In this document: one piece after another, positions 9,975 to 18,525 of the stretch
Layout: the number at the start of each line of letters is the position of its first letter
How positions within the stretch are numbered: position 1 is the stretch's first letter
Origin: Streptomyces antioxidans
GTDB taxonomy: Bacteria > Actinomycetota > Actinomycetes > Streptomycetales > Streptomycetaceae
DNA length: 58,240 bases
Assembly (NCBI RefSeq): GCF_000968685.2
Contig: NZ_LAKD02000113.1
Span: 1-58,240, forward strand
Direction: 5' to 3'
Made by a program: the position numbers and the translations under genes
Notes under the pieces: model-generated
Seen by the model: the letters and a program-made list of their open reading frames with translations, nothing else
What the model was told of the DNA's origin: nothing
Databases searched by the model: none

Positions 9975-10658
9975 TCACGCGCGCCAGTCGAGTGGGACGC
10001 GCTTGGCTCGGTCCCACGGTCGCTCCCACCCCGCGTGATGCAGGATGCGATCGATCACTCCGGCGGTGAAACCCCAGACCAGAGCGGATCCCACCAGGAA
10101 GGCGGGCCCCCGGTGGCCGCTGGGGTGGACGGTGGTGGTCCGGTTCGCCGGATCCGTGAGATCCGCCACGGGGACCGTGAAGACCCGGGCCGTCTCGGCG
10201 GGGTCCACCGGCCCGACCGGGGTGGGCCGGCGCCACCAGCCAAGCACCGGGGTGACGACGAAGCCGCTCACCGGGATGTAGAGCCTCGGCAGCACCGCGA
10301 AGACCTGGACGCCCGAGGGGTCGAGCCCGGTCTCCTCCTCGGCCTCGCGCAGCGCAGCGCGCAGCGGGCCGTCCTCCTCCGGATCCCCGTCCTCCGGGTC
10401 GAGGGCACCGCCGGGGAAGGAGGGCTGACCCGCGTGCGAGCGCAGTGAGCCGGAGCGCTCCATGAGCAGCAGCTCCGGGCCGTCGGGGCCCTCACCGAAG
10501 AGCACCAGCACGGCGGAGGGGCGGCCTCCGCCCTGCGCGGGCGGCAGATACCGGCTCAGCTGGCGCGGCTCGATCGTCTCGGCCAGCCGGGCCACCGGGA
10601 GCAGCCACTCGGGCAGCCCCTGGGCGCTGACCTCCACCTCCCCGTACGTGCTCGTCAC
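9975..10658 (-). CDS. NUDIX CoA pyrophosphatase (NudL-like)
   Basis: A 227-residue NUDIX hydrolase. ERSGSLRSHAGQPSFPGG matches the UPF0035 motif that marks coenzyme A pyrophosphatases just before the Nudix box. The Nudix box ends REAEEETGL. It would hydrolyse CoA to phosphopantetheine and ADP. The GTG start at 10658 overlaps the TGA of nth (GTGA), so it is translationally coupled to the upstream repair gene. A longer in-frame extension would run through nth and is rejected. Confidence 0.92.
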   Translation of the reverse strand: MTSTYGEVEVSAQGLPEWLLPVARLAETIEPRQLSRYLPPAQGGGRPSAVLVLFGEGPDGPELLLMERSGSLRSHAGQPSFPGGALDPEDGDPEEDGPLRAALREAEEETGLDPSGVQVFAVLPRLYIPVSGFVVTPVLGWWRRPTPVGPVDPAETARVFTVPVADLTDPANRTTTVHPSGHRGPAFLVGSALVWGFTAGVIDRILHHAGWERPWDRAKRVPLDWRA

Positions 10659-11569
10659 TCGGCGGCCCCGAGGGGGGCGGCGGGCCGGCCGGGGTAGTCG
10701 GACGGAGGGCGCAGGCGCTGGCCCGGCTGACCGCCCATCTCGTACTTGAGCAGCTTCTTCGCCTTCTCCGGGTCGGTCTCGCCCTCCCCGTACGCCGGGC
10801 AGAGCGGGGCGATCGGGCAGGCGCCGCACGCGGGCTTGCGGGCGTGGCAGACACGGCGGCCGTGGAAGATGATGCGGTGCGAGAGCATCGTCCACTCGCT
10901 CTTGGGGAAGAGCGCGGCGATGTCCGCCTCGACCTTCTCGGGGTCCTCCTGGGCGGTCCACTTCCAGCGCCGCACCAGCCGCCCGAAGTGGGTGTCCACG
11001 GTCAGGCCCGGCACCCCGAAGGCGTTGCCGAGCACCACATTGGCCGTCTTACGGCCGACACCGGGCAGGGTGACCAGGTCCTCGAGCCGGCCCGGGACCT
11101 CGCCGCCGAAGCGGTCGCGGAGGGCGGCGGACAGGCCGAGCAGCGATTTGGCCTTGGCACGGAAGAAGCCGGTGGGCCGGATCAGCTGCTCCAGGGCCTC
11201 CGGGTCGGCGGCCGCCATGTCCTCGGGCGTCGGATACGCGGCGAAGAGCGCGGGGGTGGTCTGGTTGACCCGCAGATCGGTGGTCTGGGCCGAGAGGACC
11301 GTGGCCACCAGCAGCTGGAACGAGTTCTCGAAGTCCAGCTCGGGATGGGCGTACGGATACACCTCGGCGAGCTCGCGGTTGATGCGCCGGGCGCGGCGGA
11401 CGAGGGCGAGCCGGGACTCGGGGCGGGCACCCTTCGAGCCCTTGACCGATTTATGTGGTTTCGAGGCTTCTGTTGAGTCGGCGGATTTTTGTTCGCCCAC
11501 AGCGGAATTACGAGGTGCGGTCACCCGTCCGGCCCCCTTGCCCTGTGCTCTCACCGGCGTATTGGACAC
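10655..11569 (-). CDS. nth: Endonuclease III (DNA glycosylase/AP lyase)
   Basis: A 304-residue base-excision repair enzyme that removes oxidised pyrimidines and nicks abasic sites. The helix-hairpin-helix LPGVGRKTANVV carries the catalytic Lys, VDTHFGRL carries the catalytic Asp, and the C-terminal 4Fe-4S cluster has the family spacing C-x6-C-x2-C-x5-C (CHARKPACGACPIAPLC). About 50 N-terminal residues before the conserved start are basic and low-complexity, so translation may begin later than shown. First gene of an operon with NUDIX and marP, divergent from crp. Confidence 0.95.
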   Translation of the reverse strand: MSNTPVRAQGKGAGRVTAPRNSAVGEQKSADSTEASKPHKSVKGSKGARPESRLALVRRARRINRELAEVYPYAHPELDFENSFQLLVATVLSAQTTDLRVNQTTPALFAAYPTPEDMAAADPEALEQLIRPTGFFRAKAKSLLGLSAALRDRFGGEVPGRLEDLVTLPGVGRKTANVVLGNAFGVPGLTVDTHFGRLVRRWKWTAQEDPEKVEADIAALFPKSEWTMLSHRIIFHGRRVCHARKPACGACPIAPLCPAYGEGETDPEKAKKLLKYEMGGQPGQRLRPPSDYPGRPAAPLGAAE

Positions 11570-11671
11570 CCGGCCAGCCTAAGCCCACCCACTGACATCC
11601 GGCCCGACCACCGTGAAGAGGCCCCCAATCGGACCCCTGCCGCACTGCTCGGCAGGCCAGTGCGTCAAACT

Positions 11672-11688
11672 TGTGATTGATCGCACTG
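11672..11688. promoter_or_regulatory. Candidate Crp site upstream of crp
   Basis: TGTGATTGATCGCACTG resembles the CRP palindrome TGTGA-N6-TCACA and the Streptomyces GTG-N6-GNCAC form (here GTG-N6-CGCAC, one mismatch). It lies 61-77 bp before the crp start, where autoregulation would act. It also lies about 100 bp upstream of the divergent nth gene. Confidence 0.45.
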
Positions 11689-11748
11689 TTTTACCGTCCG
11701 GCATCATGGGGACGTCGGTCCCCTGTGCATGTCGACAAGGAGAGACTC

Positions 11749-12423
11749 GTGGACGACGTTCTGCGGCGCGCCCCGCTCTTCGCGGCGCTCGATGACGAGC
11801 AGGCCGCTGAGCTGCGCGCCTCCATGGGAGAGGTCACCCTCGCGCGGGGTGACGCGCTCTTCCACGAAGGGGACCCCGGCGACCGCCTGTACGTGGTCAC
11901 CGAGGGCAAGGTGAAGCTCCACCGCACCTCTCCCGACGGCCGCGAGAACATGCTGGCCGTGCTCGGCCCCGGCGAGCTGATCGGCGAGCTGTCGCTCTTC
12001 GACCCGGGCCCGCGCACCGCCACCGCCAGCGCCCTCACCGAAGTCAAGCTGCTCGGCCTCGGCCACGGCGATCTCCAGCCGTGGCTGAACGCCCGGCCCG
12101 AGGTCGCCTCCGCGCTGCTGCGCGCGGTCGCCCGGCGCCTGCGCAAGACCAATGACCAGATGTCGGACCTGGTCTTCTCCGACGTTCCTGGCCGGGTCGC
12201 CAGGGCCCTGCTGGACCTGTCGCGCCGCTTCGGCGTGCAGTCGGAGGAAGGCATCCACGTCGTCCACGACCTGACCCAGGAGGAGCTGGCCCAGCTGGTC
12301 GGCGCCTCCCGCGAGACCGTCAACAAGGCGCTCGCCGACTTCGCGGGCCGCGGCTGGCTGCGCCTGGAGGCGCGCGCGGTGATCCTGCTGGACGTCGAGC
12401 GGCTGGCCAAGCGCTCCCGCTGA
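11749..12423 (+). CDS. crp: Crp/Fnr-family cAMP receptor regulator
   Basis: A 224-residue regulator. The N-terminal cyclic-nucleotide-binding barrel has the phosphate cassette GELSLFDPGPRTATA (residues about 79-93), then a long dimerisation helix, and a winged HTH (TQEELAQLVGASRETVNKAL, from about 176). It matches the S. coelicolor Crp (SCO3571), known to affect germination, growth and antibiotic production. The GTG at 11749 follows AAGGAG by about 7 bases and gives the known family length. An upstream ATG at 11677 would add 24 unconserved residues. A likely self-binding site lies upstream and a strong terminator follows. Confidence 0.96.
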   Translation: MDDVLRRAPLFAALDDEQAAELRASMGEVTLARGDALFHEGDPGDRLYVVTEGKVKLHRTSPDGRENMLAVLGPGELIGELSLFDPGPRTATASALTEVKLLGLGHGDLQPWLNARPEVASALLRAVARRLRKTNDQMSDLVFSDVPGRVARALLDLSRRFGVQSEEGIHVVHDLTQEELAQLVGASRETVNKALADFAGRGWLRLEARAVILLDVERLAKRSR

Positions 12424-12477
12424 CGCCGCCGGACGGAACACAGAGGCACAGAGACCGACGGAACACAGAGACCGTAC

Positions 12478-12512
12478 GTAAGGGGCCCATCGGATTCCGG
12501 TGGGCCCCTTAC
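12478..12512. terminator. Bidirectional hairpin terminator after crp
   Basis: Perfect 12-bp inverted repeat GTAAGGGGCCCA / TGGGCCCCTTAC with an 11-base loop between the convergent crp and MBL genes. Confidence 0.88.
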
Positions 12513-12542
12513 GGCGCCCGTGAACGGCTGGACTCAGGCGCT

Positions 12543-12633
12543 CAGCCCGTGCTCGCCCAGTCAGATCAGTCCATGCCCGCCCAGTCAGATCAGCCCGTGC
12601 TCGCGCAGTCAGATCAGCCCGTGCTCGCGCAGA
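12543..12633. repeat. 24-bp tandem repeat duplicating the end of the MBL gene
   Basis: Three full 24-bp units (12543, 12567, 12591) and a partial fourth (12615-12633). On the minus strand each unit reads as the gene's last residues REHGLI and its TGA. The functional stop (12609-12611) lies in the third unit, and the other copies lie beyond it, so both the 3' end and its stop codon have been duplicated. Confidence 0.9.
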
Positions 12634-13439
12634 TAGTCCAGCTGGGCCCGGACCGACAGCTCCGCCGCGGGCCACAGGGACCGGTCCACATCCGCGTACA
12701 CATGCGCCACGACCTCCGAGGGCGTCCGGTAGCCGTCCTCGACCGCCGTCTCCACCTGCGCGAGCCGGTTGGCGCGGTGCGCGAGGTAGTACTCCACGGC
12801 GCCCCGGGCGTCGTTCAGCACCGGTCCGTGGCCCGGCAGGACGGTGTCCACCCCGTCGTCCACCGCCAGCGAGCGCAGCCGCCGCAGCGAGTCCAGATAG
12901 TCGCCGAGCCGCCCGTCCGGATGCGCGACCACGGTCGTGCCCCGCCCGAGCACCGTGTCGCCCGTAAGGACCGCGCCATCGGCCGGAAGGTGGAAGGACA
13001 GCGAGTCGGCGGTGTGGCCGGGCGTGGACACCACCCGCAGCTCCAGACCGCCGGTGGTTATGACGTCCCCCAGCTCCAGGCCCTCGTCCCCCAGCCGCAG
13101 CGCCGGATCCAGCGCCCTTACGGACGTCCGCGTAAGCTCCGCGAAGCGCGCCGCACCCTCCGCGTGGTCCGGGTGGCCATGGGTGAGCAGCGTCAGCGCC
13201 ACCCGCCTGCCCGCCCGCTCGGCGGCCGCGATGACCTCCTTGAGGTGGGCGTCGTCCAGCGGCCCGGGGTCGATGACGACGGCGAGGTCGGAGTCGGGCT
13301 CGGCGACGATCCAGGTGTTGGTGCCGTCCAGGGTCATGGGCGAGGCGTTCGGGGCCAGGACGCAGACGGCCCGGTCGGTGGCCGGGCCGCCGATGGTGCC
13401 CCCGCGCGGCTGGCCGGGCAGAGCGGACGCGTACGTCAT
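12609..13439 (-). CDS. Metallo-beta-lactamase-fold hydrolase
   Basis: A 276-residue MBL-fold enzyme. The metal-binding motif HGHPDH is at residues 87-92, with DGTNTWIV before it and GHTADSLSFH after it, where a further ligand His sits. The closest familiar group is the LACTB2-like/glyoxalase II-like hydrolases; the substrate is unknown. The start ATG overlaps the TGA of the upstream NUDIX gene (ATGA), so they are coupled. Its 3' end is tandemly duplicated (see the repeat entry). Confidence 0.88.
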   Translation of the reverse strand: MTYASALPGQPRGGTIGGPATDRAVCVLAPNASPMTLDGTNTWIVAEPDSDLAVVIDPGPLDDAHLKEVIAAAERAGRRVALTLLTHGHPDHAEGAARFAELTRTSVRALDPALRLGDEGLELGDVITTGGLELRVVSTPGHTADSLSFHLPADGAVLTGDTVLGRGTTVVAHPDGRLGDYLDSLRRLRSLAVDDGVDTVLPGHGPVLNDARGAVEYYLAHRANRLAQVETAVEDGYRTPSEVVAHVYADVDRSLWPAAELSVRAQLDYLREHGLI

Positions 13440-14416
13440 ACGGAAGGTCCCCCCGCGGCTCCCGGGATGTGCTTGGTGAACTCATCATGGCCCGGCCAGC
13501 TCAGCACCAGCTCGCCGTTCTCCACCCGCGCCCGGGCCAGGACCGGCGTCAGATCCCGGTCGGTCGCGGCGGCCAGCGCGTCGGTGACCGAGTCGTAGGC
13601 CGCGAGCTGGCGCAGCGTCGCGATCGTGGGCGGCATCATCAGCAGCTCGCCCCGGTCGTAGCCGTCGGCCGCGTCACCCGGACGTATCCAGACGGTCCGG
13701 TCCGCCTCCGTGGAGGCATTACGGGTGCGTTGCCCCCGCGGCAGCGCAGCCACGAAGAACCAGGTGTCGTAGCGGCGCGGTTCGAACTCCGGGGTGATCC
13801 AGCGCGCCCAGCAGCTCAGCAGGTCCGAACGGAGTACCAGCCCCCGGCGGTCCAGGAACTCCGCGAAGGACAGGTCCCGGGCGACCAGCGCCGCGCGATC
13901 CGTCTCCCAGTCGTCCCCCGTCGTGTCCGCGACCACGGTGTGCGGCGTCGGGCCCGCGAGCAGCACCCCCGCCTCCTCGAAGGTCTCGCGTACCGCCGCG
14001 CACACGATGGCCTGCGCCTGCGTCCCCTCGCTCGGCTCCAGGCCCAGCCGCCGCGCCCACTGCGCCCGCGAGGGACCGGCCCAGGTGACCATCCGCTCGT
14101 CGCGCGGGTCCACGGAACCGCCCGGATAGGCGTACGCGCCTCCGGCGAAGGCCATGGAGGCGCGTCTGCGGAGCATGTAGACCGCGGGACCGGCGGCGGG
14201 ACCTCCCACCGCGTCGAACTCGTCCGGTGCGTGCTCCTCGTCCCCGCCCTGAGCGTCCTGTGGTGCGTCCTGCCCGGCCGTTCCGTACGGTCCGTCCCGC
14301 AGCAGCAGGACGGTGGCGGCCCGGCGCGGTGTCACCGGTGTGAGCTCACCGGCCGACAGGAGCCGGATCCGCTCTGGCCACTCGGGTGGGTACCACTGGC
14401 CATTCGTAGTGGACAT
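13436..14416 (-). CDS. NUDIX hydrolase
   Basis: A 326-residue NUDIX-fold protein. GGAYAYPGGSVDPRD begins the Nudix region, and the metal-binding helix RETFEEAGVLL is at residues 143-153; between them is an insert of about 40 residues, giving an expanded Nudix box typical of larger NUDT-like members. A variable Asp/Gly/Gln-rich loop (about 45-75) is inserted near the N-terminus. Translationally coupled to the MBL gene downstream. The substrate cannot be predicted. Confidence 0.85.
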   Translation of the reverse strand: MSTTNGQWYPPEWPERIRLLSAGELTPVTPRRAATVLLLRDGPYGTAGQDAPQDAQGGDEEHAPDEFDAVGGPAAGPAVYMLRRRASMAFAGGAYAYPGGSVDPRDERMVTWAGPSRAQWARRLGLEPSEGTQAQAIVCAAVRETFEEAGVLLAGPTPHTVVADTTGDDWETDRAALVARDLSFAEFLDRRGLVLRSDLLSCWARWITPEFEPRRYDTWFFVAALPRGQRTRNASTEADRTVWIRPGDAADGYDRGELLMMPPTIATLRQLAAYDSVTDALAAATDRDLTPVLARARVENGELVLSWPGHDEFTKHIPGAAGGPSV

Positions 14417-14588
14417 GGCCGGATGCTATGCGTTTACGGGCTGATGTTCGAGTGGCCCCCGCGGCGCCACGCCGGGGCCGGTCCGCGCACCGGCGGTCAC
14501 ACCGGTCCGCGTCCGCATACGCCCGCGCGCCCACAGGACCGCCAGCGGGGCCCCCATGGCCCCTCGCCGGTCCGCGCCCCGCAGCCCG

Positions 14589-15059
14589 CTAGTCCGCGAC
14601 CTCGACCTGGATCTCGACCTCGACAGGCGCGTCCAGGGGCAGCACCGCCACGCCCACCGCGCTGCGCGCGTGCACACCCGCGTCACCCAGGGCCTCGCCC
14701 AGCAGCTCGCTCGCCCCGTTGATGACGCCCGGCTGGCCGGTGAAGTCCGGCGCCGAGGCGACGAAGCCCACGACCTTGACGACACGCACGATCCGGTCGA
14801 GGTCGCCGATGACCGACTTCACGGCGGCCAGCGCGTTCAGCGCACAGATCCGCGCCAGGTCCTTGGCCTCCTCGGGGGTGACCTCCGCGCCGACCTTGCC
14901 GGTCACGCCCAGCTTCCCCTCGACCAGCGGCAGCTGGCCCGAGGTGTAGACGTACGGGCCGGTGCGGAGCGCGGGCACATAGGAGGCCAGGGGTGCCGCG
15001 ACCGCGGGCAGCGTCAGGCCGAGCCGGGCGAGCCTGTCCTCGGCCGTGCCGCCCGCCAT
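14589..15059 (-). CDS. RidA/YjgF family protein
   Basis: A 156-residue protein of the RidA (endoribonuclease L-PSP) family, with GPYVYTSGQLPLVEG near the middle and AVGVAVLPLDAPVEVEIQVE at the C-terminus. RidA proteins deaminate reactive enamine/imine intermediates, but this longer branch lacks the usual late Arg-Cys pattern, so enzymatic activity is unproven. Its ATG overlaps the stop of the small DUF4177 gene by one base (TGATG), so the two are coupled. Confidence 0.88.
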   Translation of the reverse strand: MAGGTAEDRLARLGLTLPAVAAPLASYVPALRTGPYVYTSGQLPLVEGKLGVTGKVGAEVTPEEAKDLARICALNALAAVKSVIGDLDRIVRVVKVVGFVASAPDFTGQPGVINGASELLGEALGDAGVHARSAVGVAVLPLDAPVEVEIQVEVAD

Positions 15060-15214
15060 CAGCCCTTCTCCCGCTTCAGATAGGCCACCAGCTGCTCCTG
15101 GTTCGGGCCGGGGACCACCTGGACCAGCTCCCAGCCGTCCTCGCCCCAGGTGTCCAGAATCTGCTTCGTGGCGTGCACGAGCAGCGGTACGGTCGCGTAT
15201 TCCCACTTGGTCAT
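15059..15214 (-). CDS. DUF4177 small protein
   Basis: A 51-residue protein, MTKWEYATVPLL... with GEDGWELVQVVPGP in the middle, the signature of DUF4177, a tiny conserved actinobacterial family of unknown function. The gene is the first of a two-gene unit with the RidA gene (one-base stop/start overlap). It is divergent from the first ArsA gene, with about 70 bp between starts. Confidence 0.88.
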   Translation of the reverse strand: MTKWEYATVPLLVHATKQILDTWGEDGWELVQVVPGPNQEQLVAYLKREKG

Positions 15215-15286
15215 GGGGCCGACTGTAATGCCTCTCCGCCGGGCCCTGGTGCGTAGGGCGAGGGGGGACTGGTTAGGCTCCCCACT

Positions 15287-16264
15287 GTGAGCAGGCTCCA
15301 TGTCGTCAGTGGCAAGGGCGGAACCGGCAAGACCACGGTCGCCGCCGCACTCGCGCTGGCCCTCGCGGCCGATGGCAGGCGCACCCTGCTGGTGGAAGTC
15401 GAGGGCCGTCAAGGTATCGCGCAGCTCTTCGAGACGGGGCCGCTGCCCTACGAGGAGCGGAAGATCGCCACCGCACCGGGCGGCGGGGAGGTGCACGCCC
15501 TGGCGATCGATCCGGAGTTCGCACTCCTGGACTACCTCCATATGTTCTACAAGCTGGGCTCGGCCGGACGCGCCCTCAAGAAGCTCGGCGCGATCGACTT
15601 CGCGACCACCATCGCCCCGGGGCTGCGGGACGTCCTGCTGACCGGCAAGGCGTGCGAGGCCGTGCGCCGCAAGGGCAAGGACGGCCGCTTCGTCTACGAC
15701 TCCGTGGTCATGGACGCGCCGCCCACCGGCCGCATCACCCGCTTCCTGAACGTCAACCACGAGGTGGCCGGGCTGGCCAGGACCGGCCCGATACACAATC
15801 AGGCCCAGGCCGTGATGCGCGTCCTGAAGTCTCCCCAGACCGCGGTCCACATGGTGACCCTGCTGGAGGAGATGCCGGTCCAGGAGACCGCGGACGGCAT
15901 CGCCGAGCTGCGCGCCGACGGCCTTCCGACGGGCGGGGTCATCATCAACATGGTCCGGCCCGCGATCCTCGACCACGAGGCCGTCGAGGTGGTCGCCAAC
16001 GGACAGCGCACGGCCGTCGCCAAGGCGCTCTCCCGGGCGGGCCTGGGCGGTGCGCGCCGCGGCGGCATGGCCGAGCGGCTGGTCGACCCGCTGCTGGAGC
16101 AGGCGCGCGAGCACGCCGAGCGGGTGGCGCTTGAGCGGGCGCAGCGCGCCGAGCTGACCGGTCTTGGGGTGCCGCTGCACGAGCTGGAACTGCTCACCGA
16201 CGGCATCGACCTGGCCGGGCTGTACCGGCTCGCGGCGGATCTGCGCAAGCAGTGGCCGGAGTGA
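15287..16264 (+). CDS. ArsA-type ATPase, first of a pair
   Basis: A 325-residue P-loop ATPase. The deviant Walker A GKGGTGKTT is at residues 9-17, with switch region VVMDAPPTGR. It belongs to the ArsA/GET3 family, but there is no arsenite pump gene here. In Streptomyces the pair stands between ridA and wblA, and its client is unknown; membrane-protein targeting is possible by analogy to GET3. GTG start at 15287. The second ArsA paralogue follows directly. Confidence 0.92.
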   Translation: MSRLHVVSGKGGTGKTTVAAALALALAADGRRTLLVEVEGRQGIAQLFETGPLPYEERKIATAPGGGEVHALAIDPEFALLDYLHMFYKLGSAGRALKKLGAIDFATTIAPGLRDVLLTGKACEAVRRKGKDGRFVYDSVVMDAPPTGRITRFLNVNHEVAGLARTGPIHNQAQAVMRVLKSPQTAVHMVTLLEEMPVQETADGIAELRADGLPTGGVIINMVRPAILDHEAVEVVANGQRTAVAKALSRAGLGGARRGGMAERLVDPLLEQAREHAERVALERAQRAELTGLGVPLHELELLTDGIDLAGLYRLAADLRKQWPE

Positions 16265-16317
16265 GCGGCGCCCGCCGTAAGGGCGCCACGGACGACGAGT
16301 CGTACGCAGGAGGCGGC

Positions 16318-17712
16318 ATGAGCATGGACGTGGCACCCCGGCTGGACACCGACGTCCTGCTGGACGATCCGCAGACCCGCATCGTGGTGTGCTGCGGCTC
16401 CGGTGGCGTCGGTAAGACCACCACCGCCGCCGCCCTGGGCGTACGGGCCGCCGAGCGCGGCCGTAAGGTCGTCGTCCTCACCATCGACCCGGCCCGCCGG
16501 CTCGCGCAGTCCATGGGCATCGACGCGCTGGACAACATTCCGCGCCGGGTGGAGGGCATCGGCGGCGGGAACGGCGGCGAACTGCACGCCATGATGCTCG
16601 ACATGAAGCGGACGTTCGACGAGTTCGTCGAGGCGCACGCCGACCCCGAGCGCGCCCGGGCGATCCTCGCGAACCCCTTCTACCAGTCCCTCTCGGCCGG
16701 TTTCGCTGGCACGCAGGAGTACATGGCCATGGAGAAGCTCGGCCAGCTGCGGGCCCGCGACGAATGGGACCTGATCGTCGTCGACACCCCGCCCAGCCGG
16801 TCGGCGCTGGACTTCCTGGACGCGCCGAAACGTCTCGGCTCCTTCCTGGACGGGAAGTTCATCAAGGTCCTGATGGCCCCGGCCAAGGTGGGCGGCAAGG
16901 CCGGGATGAAGTTCCTGAACGTGGGCGTCTCGATGATGACGGGCACGGTCAGCAAGGTGCTCGGCGGGCAGCTGATGCGGGACGTGCAGACGTTTGCTGC
17001 CGCGATGGACACCATGTTCGGCGGATTCCGCACTCGCGCGGAGGCCACCTACCGGCTACTGCAGGCTCCGGGGACGGCGTTCCTCGTGGTGGCCGCGCCC
17101 GAGCGGGACGCCCTGCGGGAGGCCGCGTACTTCGTGGAACGGCTGGCCGCGGACCAGATGCCGCTGGCCGGGCTGGTGCTGAACCGGGTCCACGGCAGCG
17201 GTGCCGAACAGCTGTCGGCGGAACGGGCGTTGGCCGCCGCGGAGATCCTTATCCTGGCGAGCGATCCCGCCGATCCCGCCGATCCGGATGGCCCAGACGA
17301 CCAGGACGATCCCGCCGATCCGGAGGATGCGCTCGCGAACGCCGCGGAGGGAAGCGATCCGGCCAAGAACGGTGCCGCGGCAGAAAATCTTGCCGACGGC
17401 GGATTTGTCGATCCCCCCTCAGGGAATGCTCAAGCGCGGAACCCCTCGGCAGTGGACCCCGACGTCTCCCCCACGTCGGCGGACTCGTCGGCGGAGCGGC
17501 TCGCCGCGGGACTGCTTCGGCTGCACGCGGAGCGTATGCAGGTGCTCGGACGCGAGCAGCGCACACACGACCGCTTCACGGCGCTCCACCCCGAGGTTCC
17601 GGTGGCCCAAGTGGCCGCACTCCCTGGCGATGTACACGACTTGGCAGGGCTGCGGGCGATCGGCGAACGCCTCGCGGTCCCGCCGGAGCGGGCCAATCGC
17701 GTGGCGGGCTGA
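16318..17712 (+). CDS. ArsA-type ATPase, second of a pair, with acidic insert
   Basis: A 464-residue P-loop ATPase with Walker A GSGGVGKTT at residues 27-35 and IVVDTPPSR in the switch region. Between the ATPase core and the C-terminal helix it carries an Asp/Pro/Ala-rich insert of about 80 residues (nt about 17254-17490, with repeats like DPADPADP), unlike its partner. I chose the ATG at 16318 because AGGAGG is just upstream. A GTG at 16261 that overlaps the previous stop (GTGA) is the alternative and would couple it to the first ArsA. The two probably work as a heterodimer, by analogy with the two-halved ArsA. Confidence 0.9.
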   Translation: MSMDVAPRLDTDVLLDDPQTRIVVCCGSGGVGKTTTAAALGVRAAERGRKVVVLTIDPARRLAQSMGIDALDNIPRRVEGIGGGNGGELHAMMLDMKRTFDEFVEAHADPERARAILANPFYQSLSAGFAGTQEYMAMEKLGQLRARDEWDLIVVDTPPSRSALDFLDAPKRLGSFLDGKFIKVLMAPAKVGGKAGMKFLNVGVSMMTGTVSKVLGGQLMRDVQTFAAAMDTMFGGFRTRAEATYRLLQAPGTAFLVVAAPERDALREAAYFVERLAADQMPLAGLVLNRVHGSGAEQLSAERALAAAEILILASDPADPADPDGPDDQDDPADPEDALANAAEGSDPAKNGAAAENLADGGFVDPPSGNAQARNPSAVDPDVSPTSADSSAERLAAGLLRLHAERMQVLGREQRTHDRFTALHPEVPVAQVAALPGDVHDLAGLRAIGERLAVPPERANRVAG

Positions 17713-18189
17713 GTCGGTGCCCGCCGGGTGGTCGGGCCGCCCGCGTATGGATGGAGACGCACAACAGCGCGAGCACCAGCACCAGCACGGCAGACAGCAC
17801 GCATAGCGAACGGCGAGCGACAGCGGCTGCGGTGATGGACCGTAGACCGTATGGCGTGCGCGCCGTACCTGGACCTCGGGCTTCCGGCTTCGGCGGCGCC
17901 GTCCGCCTAACCGGCGGCTACGGCACACACAGACCCGGCCCCTACACCCGCCCTACACGCAGGCACGCAGGCACGCAGGCACGCAGGCAGACCACAGTCA
18001 CCAGCGGCTGAGGGCGTCACCAGCGGCCTGGGCGTCGGGCCAACTCCCGGCCTGCGGCGGCGTGTTAGCTCACACGCGTCCCCACAGCCCCATGACTGAC
18101 CACGGCCCTGGCCGCGACCACCCCCGGAGGCGTGCGCGTGCCCGTTACCCACCCCTGACGAGGCGCGACCGTACTCCCGCCCCCACGGT
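17713..18189. other. 477-bp gap between arsA2 and wblA
   Basis: A convergent gap with no convincing gene. It holds an 8-bp microsatellite (17956-17990) and scattered imperfect repeats such as two copies of GTCACCAGCGGC near 17997 and 18016. I did not find a strong terminator hairpin. Confidence 0.6.
17956..17990. repeat. Octamer microsatellite CACGCAGG x4
   Basis: Four perfect copies of CACGCAGG (17956-17987) plus three further bases, about 240 bp downstream of the arsA2 stop. Perfect identity of the copies suggests a recent or slippage-prone array. Confidence 0.9.
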
Positions 18190-18525
18190 CTACCCGACCG
18201 CGGCGAAGCGCTCGTAGTCCTCGTCGTCGAAGGGCAGAATCCCCGCGCTGCGCTCGTACTCGATGCGCGCGGTCTCCAGGAGCCTGCGCCAGGAGGTCAC
18301 CGTCGGCCGACGGCGCAGCAGTGCTCGCCGCTCCCGCTCGGTCATCCCTCCCCACACACCGAACTCCACGCGGTTGTCCAAGGCGTCCGCAAGGCACTCG
18401 GTGCGCACCGGGCATCCGGTGCAGACCGCTTTGGCCCTGTTCTGTGCCGCGCCCTGGACGAACAGTTCATCTGGATCAGTAGTGCGGCAGGCGGCCTGCG
18501 CACTCCAGTCGGTTACCCAGCCCAT
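18190..18525 (-). CDS. wblA: WhiB-like developmental regulator WblA
   Basis: A 111-residue iron-sulfur regulator. Four cysteines at residues 13, 35, 38 and 44 bind a 4Fe-4S cluster, followed by the turn GVWGG (56-60) and a basic region RRALLRRRP for DNA contact. It matches S. coelicolor WblA (SCO3579), which promotes sporulation and represses antibiotic biosynthesis. The start at 18525 (MGWVTDWSAQ) gives the family N-terminus; an in-frame ATG 15 codons earlier adds unconserved residues. Divergent from the penicillin-binding protein gene across a 385-bp gap. Confidence 0.96.
   Translation of the reverse strand: MGWVTDWSAQAACRTTDPDELFVQGAAQNRAKAVCTGCPVRTECLADALDNRVEFGVWGGMTERERRALLRRRPTVTSWRRLLETARIEYERSAGILPFDDEDYERFAAVG

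Noticed and set aside
15287..17712. Arsenic resistance operon
   Set aside because: Two ArsA-type ATPases are present but no arsB, arsC or arsR, and no metal-binding Cys pattern of true ArsA was seen.
17713..18189. Short Arg-rich frames between arsA2 and wblA
   Set aside because: No ribosome sites, no codon bias and composed of microsatellite sequence.
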